Positions 16,032-25,461 of a stretch of DNA of 52,973 bases are shown piece after piece. Under the pieces are notes generated by a model. That model was given only the letters and a program-made list of their open reading frames with translations, ran no database searches and was not told the origin of the DNA. The translations under genes were made by a program, and so were the position numbers. Positions within the stretch are counted from its first letter, which is position 1, and every line of letters starts with the position of its first letter. Origin of the DNA: Bacteroidales bacterium (GTDB lineage Bacteria > Bacteroidota > Bacteroidia > Bacteroidales > UBA1715); the NCBI GenBank assembly GCA_024409235.1, contig JAKSUA010000014.1, positions 1-52,973 of the forward strand, in the 5' to 3' direction.

Positions 16032-16913
16032 ATGAACAGCAAAATTCAAGGAACGATATGTGGAATGCTTGCGGCGATTTGTTATGGAATGAATCCGTTG
16101 GGAGCATTGTTCCTTTATGCTGACGGTTACAATGTGAATACCGTGTTGTTTTATCGATATTCATTGGCCGTGCTGATTTTGGCTGTCATTCTACTTTTAA
16201 AAAGAGAATCATTCCGGCTGAATGCGTTTGAGTTTAAAATTGTAGCTGTGTTGGGCTGTTTATTTGCAGCTTCCTCGTTGACGTTTTATAACAGCTTTAA
16301 GTTAATGGACGCAGGAATATCGTGTACAATGCTTTTTGCCTATCCAATAATGGTGGCAGTTATAATGGCTGTGTGTTATAAAGAAAAAATTCATTGGCAA
16401 ACAGTTGTTTCCGTGACGTTGGCAGTCATTGGAATTTCGCTTTTGTATAAAGGTGACGGATCGGCGACAATCAGTTTTTTGGGGACAGTTTTTGTAATGA
16501 TTTCCGCATTAACTTACGCAGTCTATATTGTTGTTATAAACCGTTCGCAGATAAAAATGTCTTCGTATAAAATGACATTTTATGTGTTGTTGTTTTGCAG
16601 TTCGATAGTATCTGTATATTCGTTATTTTCTCAGAATTTACACATACAAATGCTTTCATCGGTAAGGGCTTTGGGTTTTGCGGTATTGTTAGCCGTGGTG
16701 CCAACATTGCTGTCTTTAGTTTTGATGGCAGTGGCGGTAAAGAAAATCGGTTCGACTCCAACAGCAATCATGGGGGCTTTGGAACCAATTACAGCCGTAA
16801 TTGTTGGAGTTGTAGTTTTTGACGAAGCTTTCACACTAACATTAGCTGTAGGAATCATATTAATACTTTCGGCAGTATTTCTCATTGTTTTAAAAACAAG
16901 AAATAAATCCTGA
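16032..16913 (+). CDS. EamA/DMT-superfamily transporter
   Basis: 293 residues with ten predicted membrane helices in two EamA repeats (about 5-135 and 148-288). N-terminal GTICGMLAAICYGMNPLGALFLY and the second-repeat end GALEPITAVIVGVVVFDEAFT, including the conserved AxxEPxxAxxxG-like pattern, are typical of drug/metabolite exporters. It is an inner-membrane carrier, often exporting amino acids or other metabolites; the substrate is unknown. The next transporter gene starts 2 bases after its stop, so they form a two-gene operon. Confidence 0.88.
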   Translation: MNSKIQGTICGMLAAICYGMNPLGALFLYADGYNVNTVLFYRYSLAVLILAVILLLKRESFRLNAFEFKIVAVLGCLFAASSLTFYNSFKLMDAGISCTMLFAYPIMVAVIMAVCYKEKIHWQTVVSVTLAVIGISLLYKGDGSATISFLGTVFVMISALTYAVYIVVINRSQIKMSSYKMTFYVLLFCSSIVSVYSLFSQNLHIQMLSSVRALGFAVLLAVVPTLLSLVLMAVAVKKIGSTPTAIMGALEPITAVIVGVVVFDEAFTLTLAVGIILILSAVFLIVLKTRNKS

Positions 16914-16915
16914 AA

Positions 16916-17848
16916 ATGAAAATCTTGAATCTGATAAAACGATATGTGGCAGTATTGGTTTTGATGGTTGCAGTAGTTGCTTTTGTGGAACCAATGTCGT
17001 TTTCGTGGATAAAAACGAGCTATATAAATTGGATGCTCGGGGTAATCATGCTGTGTATGGGAATGACGCTGAATCCAAAAGATTTTAAGATTGTTTTTAC
17101 GAATCCCAAAAATGTTTTTATTGGTTGTTTGGCACAATTTACCGTAATGCCAGGTTTAGCATGGTTACTGACAAAAATTTTTGATTTGCCGGCAGATTTG
17201 GCAATTGGAGTAGTGTTGGTCGGTTGTTGTCCTGGCGGCACAGCCTCGAATGTTATTGCATATTTAGCAAAAGGCGATTTGGCGTTGTCGGTAGGAATGA
17301 CTGCGGTCTCAACTATTCTTGCTCCTATAGTAACTCCGTTGGAATGTCTGCTTTTAGCAGATACAATGGTAGAAGTGAACGTGTTGAAAATGTTTTTGTC
17401 TATTGTACAGGTTGTAATAGTACCTATATTGCTTGGACTTTTTATCCAACATTTTTTTCCGAAACAAACAGCAAAAATTGTTGATGTATTACCAGCAATG
17501 TCTTCAATTGTGATTGCGTTGATTGTTGGTTCAGTTGTGTCTGCTAATTCCGTGCAGTTACATCAGGTTGGAATTATTGTGCTTTTAGTGGTTGTACTGC
17601 ATAATCTGTTTGGTTTTGCATTAGGATTCTGCATAGGAAGTTTCTTGAAACTGCCGATAAAAAAAAGCATTGCAATATCGATAGAAGTTGGTATGCAAAA
17701 CTCCGGACTTGCGTGTTCTTTGGCACAGCAACATTTTACTGCTATGCAGATGGCTACAGTTCCAGGAGCAATTTTTAGTGTGTGGCATAATATTGCCGGC
17801 GCTATTGTCGCAAAGGTTTATACCTCAAAGTTATTTACCGAAAAATAA
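16916..17848 (+). CDS. BASS-family (bile acid:sodium symporter-like) transporter
   Basis: 310 residues, about ten membrane segments. Family marks are MLCMGMTLNPKDFKIVF in the first repeat, GCCPGGTASNVIAYLAKGD at the first crossover and EVGMQNSGLACSLAQQHF at the second crossover; these carry the residues that bind sodium in BASS structures. Substrates in bacterial members include pantoate, organic acids and sterol acids, so the name does not fix the substrate. Cotranscribed with the EamA gene. It is clearer as a BASS member than the protein at 395-1351 and not closely similar to it. Confidence 0.88.
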   Translation: MKILNLIKRYVAVLVLMVAVVAFVEPMSFSWIKTSYINWMLGVIMLCMGMTLNPKDFKIVFTNPKNVFIGCLAQFTVMPGLAWLLTKIFDLPADLAIGVVLVGCCPGGTASNVIAYLAKGDLALSVGMTAVSTILAPIVTPLECLLLADTMVEVNVLKMFLSIVQVVIVPILLGLFIQHFFPKQTAKIVDVLPAMSSIVIALIVGSVVSANSVQLHQVGIIVLLVVVLHNLFGFALGFCIGSFLKLPIKKSIAISIEVGMQNSGLACSLAQQHFTAMQMATVPGAIFSVWHNIAGAIVAKVYTSKLFTEK

Positions 17849-17977
17849 AGTGAATATTCTTGTCATTTAAATAATGGCAGGGGTACTTATTTTCGTAAGG
17901 TAATCTTATTAACAATCAAAGGATTTTTTGTTAAGAAATTTTCGTTTGTTCCCCAACTATAGGAATAGGAAAATAGC

Positions 17978-17985
17978 TATCTTTG
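17978..17985 (+). promoter_or_regulatory. -7 box for the SrfB-centred cluster
   Basis: TATCTTTG, a perfect TAnnTTTG, about 98 bases before the first gene at 18084. A TTTG occurs at 17945-17948, but the 29-base gap is longer than the usual 18-21. The 5' leader would be about 90 bases; I see no recognisable riboswitch in it. Confidence 0.5.
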
Positions 17986-18083
17986 GGAATTCTCGTAGTG
18001 TGTTTATTTATGGGATTTTGTGTGATTTCCTAAAATAAGGCAAAGCGGAAAAAAGAAGAAATTAAACGAACTAAAAAGACAAG

Positions 18084-21000
18084 ATGAATACAGTATCATT
18101 GATTGCGAATTCAGGAATTCAGTTTGTTACGACTCGTGTCAATATTCGTAAAGACGAAACTTTCTGTAGATATTTTTACGAAAGTGTGAATCCAATCAAC
18201 AAAAGGTGTAGTTTGGAGGCGGTATATAGATTAGAAGAACAAGCCTCTGAAGGAGAAAAATCCGTAATAGCATATTTTAATTTACGTCCATTAATAGAAA
18301 ATGGTTGGTTGGCACCAGGTCAGCCGATTTCAATCGCTTTATTGAAACAAAACGGAATTAGTCCGGTGTTTGTGGAAGGAGAGGAACAGGAAAACGGAAA
18401 AATCTATAAAATAGATTTGAACCAAGCTTCGGAAGTGCTAGGAAAATTTGAGAATACGTGGTTGCCGTTACCTTATTTCTATCAAAGAAAGAAACAGAAC
18501 GGTGAGTTTATTTTCAGAAAACTAGGTCCGTTGAACTGGAGCCGTTTTAAACTAATTCCTTGTGCTTCCAATGATGAATTTATTACGTATGATGTTGCGG
18601 TAGCTTTTGAAACACGTGCAAAAGACCGTGATAATCTAGGCGTTGTAGAACAAAAAAATAATGAAAATCCATTCTTTGATAATGCAACTGTAAAAGAAAT
18701 GGATTTTGGTCTTTGTAAGAATGAACTGCTTTTAATGGATTATTGCTCACAGCAGTTGGGAAGCTCTTATATTTATGACTATCTATTCAATTTGGTTTTT
18801 CCAGATAGGGTAGATGTTGCCCACATGGCTGATGAAGATATTCATCGCTATGCATTCTTAACATCGTATCTGTTTTTGATTGAATTGTTTGCGGAAAAAG
18901 ACTTTTTACCAAACGTTAAGTTATATCGTTCTGCTCCTGAGGAAGCACAAGATGTTGATGTGATGATTTCTCTAGGAACAGAATCTACATCGGTGTTGCT
19001 TGTGGAAAACGAAGATTTGAAATCTGTAACATCATTGCAGCTGACGAACTTTACAAATCCTTTTGGTAACAATGCTCAAGGTGATTCAATTGATATGCAG
19101 ATAGCCTTTAGAACAGAAATGTTTGGTGATTGTGGACCTAAGAAAAGTCGTCAGTTTGCATATCCAAGTTATGTGAGAATAGGCAAGGAAGCAGGAGAAT
19201 TGATTTCGGCGGCTTCGGAATGTGCGGTAAATGACAGTTCGATGTATTCTCTTGTGAATCCTAAACGCTATTTGGCAGATTATGAGACAAATGGATTGGA
19301 TTGGAAAAACATTGTTTTGAATGGTGAACCGGAAAATAATGCAATTCCTGAAATACCAAATTTCTCACGTTATACTTCGGCAACAGGAGAATTGAATGCA
19401 GGTGGAATTGTTTCTCAGGAAAAACATTTTTCAAAACATTCATTGATGATGTTTTCCTTGGTGGAATTAATCAATCAGGCGTTTATCCAGATTAACAGCA
19501 ATGAATACCGGGCTAAATTCGGAGAAGAAAATTGTGCCCGTAAAATCAAAAATATTATAGTAACAAGTTCTCCTGCGATGTTAAAGTCGGAGCGTGATGC
19601 GTTGCTTGGCTGTGTAGCTGATGCGGTAACATTGTTTGAAAAATCCCATGAAATACGAGATACTAAAATATCTGTAGTTCCTCAATATACAAAACGTGGA
19701 GCGGAAGCAAATGTATGGTATTACGATGAATGTACCTGTGCTCAGCTGGTGTATTTGTATGGAGAGCTAAATTGCAAGTATAAAGGATGTAATAAGGAAT
19801 ATTTTAATCTGTACCAACAGAACAAAAATGTTCCTTTAACAATTGGCTCTGTTGATTTGGGAGCAGGAACGACAGATATCCTTGTTAATGAATATAACTA
19901 TCAAGGCGATGAATCATTGACAGTTGCACCATCGCCGTTGTTTTTCGATTCATTTAACAAAGGTGGTGATTCATTGTTGAAAGAGTTGATAAAGAATGTG
20001 ATTCTGGAAGATGTAAATAGTGCTTTCCGAAAGAAACTAAGTGGTTTGTCAACGGATTTGTACCAACAGTTCCTTCATGATTTCTTTGGCGATTTTGATC
20101 AATATAGTTATCTGAAAAAGAATGTTAGCGTTCAGTATTTCATGCCTTTAGCAAAATATTTCTTGCATTTGTTACGTAAAAACAGTTGTGACAGCGTAGT
20201 TAAATACGATGATGTTTTTGCTGAAAATCCGGTCGCAAAAAGAGTCATAGATGAATTGAAAGCTAATGTGAACGTATGGCTTCAAAAGAAAGGAGAAAAG
20301 GATTGTAATTTTGATTTGACAGAAATAGAATGGCAGTATAATGCAGCTCAGGTTTCAGACTGTGTTTTTGCGGTATATGAACCATTGTTGAAGAAAGTAG
20401 CAACAATAATGCATGCATATTCCTGCGATGTTATTCTGTTGACGGGAAATCCAGCTTCGTATCCGGCAATCCGTGAAATATTCCTGAAATATTATGCGAT
20501 TTCTCCGGACCGTTTGATTTCTATGAACAATTATTATGTAGGAACTTGGTATCCATTTTCACAAAATACTGGCTATATAGAAAATTCCAAAACGGTTGCT
20601 CCAATAGGTGGATTGATTGCATATTACGACAAAGAAAAATCATTTGTTGATACAGAAGCTTTAGGTAAGAATTTCGATACATCAAAAATTGTCCAGTATG
20701 TTGAAGGTAAAAAGATTGGTACCAGAACAAGTTATTTGATGACGCCTTTAATAAAACAGGGTATGGTGGATGTGAAAACATTCCCTATGCAGTTGTGTGC
20801 AAAACAAATAGATTTGGAATCATATCCGGTAAAAGTTGTTTACACAATTGCAGTTGATAAGGCAAAACAAGTAGAAAGAATCCGAAGACAGTTTATTGCA
20901 AGTGGAAATATGACTCCTTCCGATGAGGAAATTCAGTCAGAATTAGAAAAAGTAAACTCAGAATTACAGGAAAAAATGCCGCTAAAAATAACTGTTGAAA

Positions 21001-21149
21001 GAAATTATATGAATAAAGATGCTTTGGTTGCAACAACAGTGATAGATAAAGATGGGGTGGAAATTACAGATAGCTGTATAGAGATTCAGAGCTCAAATTT
21101 TGGCATAGAAGAAAATAAATGGATGGAAACAGGAATGTTTGAATTTTAA
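18084..21149 (+). CDS. SrfB-like protein with actin/Hsp70-type ATPase fold
   Basis: 1021 residues, close to the length of enterobacterial SrfB. The N-terminus VSLIANSGIQFVTTRV resembles the SrfB start. Two nucleotide-binding motifs of the actin/Hsp70 superfamily are visible: a phosphate-1-like loop VMISLGTESTSVLLVE (about 294-310) and a phosphate-2 loop SVDLGAGTTDILVNE (about 588-602). VILLTGNPASYPAIREIF (about 782-800) looks like the adenosine motif. Long helical segments join them. There is no signal peptide or membrane segment, so it acts in the cytoplasm. SrfB proteins were named as virulence factors in Salmonella but their molecular role is not settled. First gene of a seven-gene same-strand block; the next gene starts 10 bases after its stop. 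Family call is from memory of the motifs. Confidence 0.72.
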   Translation: MNTVSLIANSGIQFVTTRVNIRKDETFCRYFYESVNPINKRCSLEAVYRLEEQASEGEKSVIAYFNLRPLIENGWLAPGQPISIALLKQNGISPVFVEGEEQENGKIYKIDLNQASEVLGKFENTWLPLPYFYQRKKQNGEFIFRKLGPLNWSRFKLIPCASNDEFITYDVAVAFETRAKDRDNLGVVEQKNNENPFFDNATVKEMDFGLCKNELLLMDYCSQQLGSSYIYDYLFNLVFPDRVDVAHMADEDIHRYAFLTSYLFLIELFAEKDFLPNVKLYRSAPEEAQDVDVMISLGTESTSVLLVENEDLKSVTSLQLTNFTNPFGNNAQGDSIDMQIAFRTEMFGDCGPKKSRQFAYPSYVRIGKEAGELISAASECAVNDSSMYSLVNPKRYLADYETNGLDWKNIVLNGEPENNAIPEIPNFSRYTSATGELNAGGIVSQEKHFSKHSLMMFSLVELINQAFIQINSNEYRAKFGEENCARKIKNIIVTSSPAMLKSERDALLGCVADAVTLFEKSHEIRDTKISVVPQYTKRGAEANVWYYDECTCAQLVYLYGELNCKYKGCNKEYFNLYQQNKNVPLTIGSVDLGAGTTDILVNEYNYQGDESLTVAPSPLFFDSFNKGGDSLLKELIKNVILEDVNSAFRKKLSGLSTDLYQQFLHDFFGDFDQYSYLKKNVSVQYFMPLAKYFLHLLRKNSCDSVVKYDDVFAENPVAKRVIDELKANVNVWLQKKGEKDCNFDLTEIEWQYNAAQVSDCVFAVYEPLLKKVATIMHAYSCDVILLTGNPASYPAIREIFLKYYAISPDRLISMNNYYVGTWYPFSQNTGYIENSKTVAPIGGLIAYYDKEKSFVDTEALGKNFDTSKIVQYVEGKKIGTRTSYLMTPLIKQGMVDVKTFPMQLCAKQIDLESYPVKVVYTIAVDKAKQVERIRRQFIASGNMTPSDEEIQSELEKVNSELQEKMPLKITVERNYMNKDALVATTVIDKDGVEITDSCIEIQSSNFGIEENKWMETGMFEF

Positions 21150-21159
21150 TCGAAGAACA

Positions 21160-22782
21160 ATGAAAACTCAAGATATTACTGAAAATATAGCTTTAATAGA
21201 TGAGGCTTTAGAATGGGCAGCTTCATTTAATGTACAGACATTTCCGACAGAGGTATTCAAAAATTTCCGTAGAAATCTGTGTAAAATTTCTGAGTCGGTT
21301 TCGGATGAGAAAACATCTGGTAACAAAAGAGTTGATCACGTAATAGTGAATAGTTTGTCTGTTTGTGATGTGTTGAAGACATTATTGGAAACATATTATA
21401 ATGATACTCTGCAAAAACAAGATGAGCAGCTTTCGTATGATGTTATAAATCAAAAAGTTGGTGAGCTGTTGCCAAACATTAAAACACAGACCGAACAAAG
21501 TTTTATAACCGAAGATGAGGTTGTTGAACTTTGTGACTATGTTCATTCGGTTATAGGCATAAAGGCTGCGGGTTTCTATCAATCAGATTTTTGCAAACTA
21601 GTTGCTCCAGTAATCAAAAATATTTCATACGACAATTTGTCGGAATTGTTCTCTTATGCGTGGAACAAGAATGCAGTTTTTACAAAGATATTCGAGTCTT
21701 TTGTCATGAAAATCTGTACGGATGGGGAAGAAAGGAAAACAGAAAATGTTCAAGGAGCAGATTTAATGCAGATTCGAGATGAAATTGCCAAATGCTTGGA
21801 TGTTTTCTATGTTTCAGAAAATGAAACAGACAATAATAAAAAAGTACAGAAAACAATTGGAGACATACGTGCATTGTTGGATTTGAACATTGGAAACAAT
21901 CAGGAGTTATTTGGAAAAATACAGGATTGTATGATGGTAAAATCCGATGAAATCCGCAATGTTATTTGTAATGATCTTGTTTCAGAAAAAGAAGAGGAAA
22001 ATACAAATTCTGCTATTCAGCTTATTCGCCGTCAGTGTGAAATTGATGTAAGAGATTCGGCTGAGGTTAATATAGAAAAACTAACTGGATATTATTCTCA
22101 GAGCCAGGACGAATTGGATGCATTGTACGCATCACAGGGATTCTCTGTAAAAGATGTTGTTTCTGCCGGTAAAAAAGAAAAATCTACGAATGATGTAGTA
22201 GTTAAAAATATAGAACAGTATTGGATGCAGTATATTAACAGTAATGTTCAATGTATTGGAAAAATATTGCCACATGCAGAATTAATTACAAATGCGTTAT
22301 TGGTTTTGTATCAGCATTTTAATGTTTCTTCTGTTTTGTCTGGAGAAATAGAAAAATATCAAAGTTTGTATGGCAGCAGAGCTTCAGTGAACGTTATTGC
22401 TGATTATGTAACATTTGAGTTGAATAAGTTTGTAAGCACATTTGGCCGTGCATATATGGATTTTGATGCAGTTAAGAAAATTCAGGAAAAGGCAGCTGCA
22501 TGCAATGTGAAAATTGCAGATGTTTCGCCTTTGGCTATGAATTCCCAAAATAAACGTATGGATGTAAGACAGGCATTGACAGTGTTGGATCAAAGTGAAA
22601 AAATTGACTTTGACAATATGGTTACTTTGCTGAACTTCTCGTTCTGGGATAATTTCCCAAAATGGGAAAACTTTGTGACAATGGGCTTGCTGTATGTTAG
22701 TGATATTACTATTGCTGATTCAAAGGCAAATACACAATTGTTGGAAATGATAAAAAAATGTTCTCAACTATATGTTGAGTAG
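21160..22782 (+). CDS. Large helical cytoplasmic protein, unknown (SrfB cluster)
   Basis: 540 residues from the ATG at 21160, preceded by CGAAGAA; the frame is open from 21139, which would overlap the SrfB stop, and I prefer the later start. No signal peptide, membrane segment or known catalytic motif is seen. Composition is acidic and almost wholly alpha-helical, with Cys scattered through it (KLVAPVIKNISYDNLSELFSY; VRQALTVLDQSEKIDFDNMV). The closest guess is a SrfB partner, perhaps matching the helical part of SrfC in enterobacteria, but I can show no motif for that. Gene order and tight spacing say it works with the ATPase before it. Confidence 0.7.
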   Translation: MKTQDITENIALIDEALEWAASFNVQTFPTEVFKNFRRNLCKISESVSDEKTSGNKRVDHVIVNSLSVCDVLKTLLETYYNDTLQKQDEQLSYDVINQKVGELLPNIKTQTEQSFITEDEVVELCDYVHSVIGIKAAGFYQSDFCKLVAPVIKNISYDNLSELFSYAWNKNAVFTKIFESFVMKICTDGEERKTENVQGADLMQIRDEIAKCLDVFYVSENETDNNKKVQKTIGDIRALLDLNIGNNQELFGKIQDCMMVKSDEIRNVICNDLVSEKEEENTNSAIQLIRRQCEIDVRDSAEVNIEKLTGYYSQSQDELDALYASQGFSVKDVVSAGKKEKSTNDVVVKNIEQYWMQYINSNVQCIGKILPHAELITNALLVLYQHFNVSSVLSGEIEKYQSLYGSRASVNVIADYVTFELNKFVSTFGRAYMDFDAVKKIQEKAAACNVKIADVSPLAMNSQNKRMDVRQALTVLDQSEKIDFDNMVTLLNFSFWDNFPKWENFVTMGLLYVSDITIADSKANTQLLEMIKKCSQLYVE

Positions 22783-22788
22783 TATGAT

Positions 22789-22794
22789 AGGAGG
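22789..22794 (+). promoter_or_regulatory. Strong Shine-Dalgarno AGGAGG
   Basis: A full AGGAGG 9 bases before the ATG at 22804. Such complete sites are rare in Bacteroidetes, where starts usually follow AT-rich leaders. It supports the start and suggests raised translation of the membrane protein. Confidence 0.6.
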
Positions 22795-22803
22795 TTACAA
22801 CTA

Positions 22804-23766
22804 ATGAATGAGACTCTAAAATTCTCGTGGGGACATATCTTCGCTTTTCTAGCGATGATAATGATTTCTTATATCACATTTACGGGAGCGGCATATTTGT
22901 ATGATACAAATTTGATTAAAGCTGCATTGTGGGCCGTTGGCTCTTTTGTGGTAATGTTTGTTGTTTTTATTGGAACTCAGCAGCTGAAGTCGGCGGAGGA
23001 AAACTTCTCACGTTGTATAACATTGGAACGATTGGGAGCAGTGCTTTCTGTTGTAGTCTTTTTGTTGATGGTTTCGATTTCTCCATTTAAACATTTTTGG
23101 ACTGTGTATGGCAATAAATCAGAGATTACGGCGGATTTTGCCATGGCAATAGATTCTTCTAAAAGCATATTCGAAAATTATGATGCCTATGTGGAAGAAC
23201 GGATAGAAAAATGTATGCAGAGCAAATCTTCCGATAAAAAAGCTTTGGCTGATTTAATGCAAATCCAGCTTCAGCCGGTGTTGGAAAACGAGAATGGTGT
23301 TTTTGATTATAAACAGAAAGAAACCGAAATAGTAAAATGGATTGCTGATGCACAGGAATCAAGTGTGTGGAATGTGTTTGTTATCGGAAACCTTTCGCAG
23401 ATACAAAATGGTGTGGAGCAATGGAAAATGACATTGGAACAGTGGTCTTCTAAAAGTTTTTATGATGAAGATATGGATGCTTACAAAGCTTCGTATGATA
23501 TAAAGGCAAACTTTGATAGCTTGAAAGAAAAATTTACTGCTTCTGTTGCGTTCCAGTGGAGGGCAGTTCTATGGGCTTTAATCGGTTATTTCTTTTTGGC
23601 TTTACCTTGGCTGTTACAACGACGTCCGGTAAAGAATCCAAATATGTTGTTTGGAAAAAAGGATTGGACCAATGAAGCTGATTATGAAGAACAACTTCCT
23701 GAACAGATGATTGCAGAAGAAAAGAAGGAAGTTGCTGATGACGAAGATGATACGTTTGAAATTTAG
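22804..23766 (+). CDS. Four-helix membrane protein, unknown (SrfB cluster)
   Basis: 320 residues. Membrane helices at about 8-30, 38-58, 75-96 and 255-277 (WRAVLWALIGYFFLALPWLL). With the N-terminus in the cytoplasm, the 155-residue helical part between helices 3 and 4 would lie in the periplasm. The short basic stretch LLQRRPVKNPN and the acidic tail (EEKKEVADDEDDTFEI) would be cytoplasmic, where the tail could bind the ATPase or GTPase. No family recognised. 21 bases after the preceding gene and 30 before the next. Confidence 0.75.
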   Translation: MNETLKFSWGHIFAFLAMIMISYITFTGAAYLYDTNLIKAALWAVGSFVVMFVVFIGTQQLKSAEENFSRCITLERLGAVLSVVVFLLMVSISPFKHFWTVYGNKSEITADFAMAIDSSKSIFENYDAYVEERIEKCMQSKSSDKKALADLMQIQLQPVLENENGVFDYKQKETEIVKWIADAQESSVWNVFVIGNLSQIQNGVEQWKMTLEQWSSKSFYDEDMDAYKASYDIKANFDSLKEKFTASVAFQWRAVLWALIGYFFLALPWLLQRRPVKNPNMLFGKKDWTNEADYEEQLPEQMIAEEKKEVADDEDDTFEI

Positions 23767-23796
23767 TAAAGAATAATAGAAGAAAATTAAATAATT

Positions 23797-25461
23797 ATGC
23801 CAACGAAAGAAGAAATATTTGATAACATCAGTGATTATCAGGCCACAGAAATTGCTGATTTCATTATTGATGGAATCGTGACTTTTGATGAATTGTGTGA
23901 ATATAAAAACACCGGTGGTGAGTTTGGTAATGTATTACGTGAGGAAGTCAAGAAATTAATAGCAGGGCAGGAACCTAAGGATTGGGATGCTGCTGTCCGT
24001 GCAAATACAGAAGAAAGTTATTCGGAATATGTACGTAAATATCCTTTAGGTCCAAACCGAATCGAGGCTAATGTGAGAATTGGAAAAATACGTACTCAAA
24101 AAAATGACAATCTACGTTGGCAGGCAACCGATAAGAAAAATATTGAAGATGTAAAGAAGTATCTTGCGGAATATCCGGAAGGTCGGTTTGCTTACGAAGC
24201 AAAGAAATTAATGAAGGAAGCCGAACGACGCGCACAGTTCGATTTAGGTGAATTCATTAATGAATTGCGGATGAAAAAGGAAAATGAACATTTTTCTGAA
24301 GTTGAAAAACTGATTAAAGACGGCCTTGTCAGCAATACGGAAATTCTAAAAATTATAGAAGAAGACCATAATCTCTTTAATACCGATTGTATTAATGAAT
24401 TGCTTGATAATCAGTATATAACTTATGAAGATTTAATATCGAAAGTTCATATTGATGAGACGTTCATTCATTCTTTGCAGAAAAACTTAAGCAATATCGA
24501 TATTCCTTCTGTTGATTGCGATGCAGTACAGCAAATAGAGAAAAAATCAACGGAAATATATTTCTGGGGTGTAAAAAATTCCGGAAAATCATGTGCTATT
24601 GGTTCCATTTTGAATACAGCCCGTAGAATGGGATATGGAATAACAAACAAAAAAGGACAGGGAATTCCGTATTTCGACGCGTTGTCGGATTTGTTTAATC
24701 AGCATGATTCCCGTCCAACATCAGTTCTGCCAAATGGTACTCCTACCGACAGTTTTGCAGAAATGGGATTTGATATGACTATGGCTTCGGGAAAATATTA
24801 TCCGTTGACGTTCGTAGATTTAGCAGGAGAGTTATTGACAGCAATTTATGCGGAGGCTCACAATATTGTATTGGACGATCCGGCATACGATAAGGCTGCA
24901 AAAGCTTTTCGTAGAGTTTTGTTAGACAACCATAAAGAAGGAAATAGAAAAATCCACTTCTTTGTGATTGAATATGGTGCTGCGGGAAAGAAGATTAAGA
25001 TTGGAAATGATATAGAATTGGGACAGGATGCATTGCTTGAAAATGTAATTGACATTCTGAATGTGGAAGATCCGAAGGAAAATCCATTTAAACGTGATAC
25101 GGACGCTATTTATGTAGTGTTGACAAAAGCAGATAAAATTAAGGCTGATTCAGCGGCAGAACGACGGGAAAAAGCAAACGAGTATGTGAAAAATCATTAC
25201 AAAGGACTTGTTACTGCAGTGAGAAATGTATGCCGTGAATGTGAATTAAATGGATATGTGAAACCAATTGCCGGAAAAGAAGCAGTAAAACCAAAAATTT
25301 TGGTGATTCCGTTTTCTATTGGTGAAGTTTGTTTCAAAAGTTATTGCAATCTGAAAGAAGATGCTCCTCAAAAAATATTGAATGAAATTGTTGCAAGAGC
25401 AACATTTGAGGAAGATGATCAGAGATTTTTATCAAAACTAAAAAAGAATTTTAGAAAGTAA
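23797..25461 (+). CDS. P-loop GTPase with TPR-like N-terminal region (SrfB cluster)
   Basis: 554 residues, soluble. The N-terminal 240 residues contain short helical units: WDAAVRANTEESYSEYVRKYP and WQATDKKNIEDVKKYLAEYP, which fit a known repeat form (W..A...s...Y..yYP), flanked by units like IADFIIDGIVTFDELCEY and VEKLIKDGLVSNTEIL. The GTPase domain begins with the P-loop GVKNSGKSC (about 257-265), then a DxxG motif in FVDLAGE (about 338-344) and a TKAD motif in VLTKADKIK (about 440-448) for guanine recognition. The order G1, G3, G4 fits a TRAFAC-type GTPase. An unusually long insert separates P-loop and DxxG. The stop overlaps the start of the next gene (TAATGA), showing coupled translation. 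Biological role unknown. Confidence 0.75.
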   Translation: MPTKEEIFDNISDYQATEIADFIIDGIVTFDELCEYKNTGGEFGNVLREEVKKLIAGQEPKDWDAAVRANTEESYSEYVRKYPLGPNRIEANVRIGKIRTQKNDNLRWQATDKKNIEDVKKYLAEYPEGRFAYEAKKLMKEAERRAQFDLGEFINELRMKKENEHFSEVEKLIKDGLVSNTEILKIIEEDHNLFNTDCINELLDNQYITYEDLISKVHIDETFIHSLQKNLSNIDIPSVDCDAVQQIEKKSTEIYFWGVKNSGKSCAIGSILNTARRMGYGITNKKGQGIPYFDALSDLFNQHDSRPTSVLPNGTPTDSFAEMGFDMTMASGKYYPLTFVDLAGELLTAIYAEAHNIVLDDPAYDKAAKAFRRVLLDNHKEGNRKIHFFVIEYGAAGKKIKIGNDIELGQDALLENVIDILNVEDPKENPFKRDTDAIYVVLTKADKIKADSAAERREKANEYVKNHYKGLVTAVRNVCRECELNGYVKPIAGKEAVKPKILVIPFSIGEVCFKSYCNLKEDAPQKILNEIVARATFEEDDQRFLSKLKKNFRK

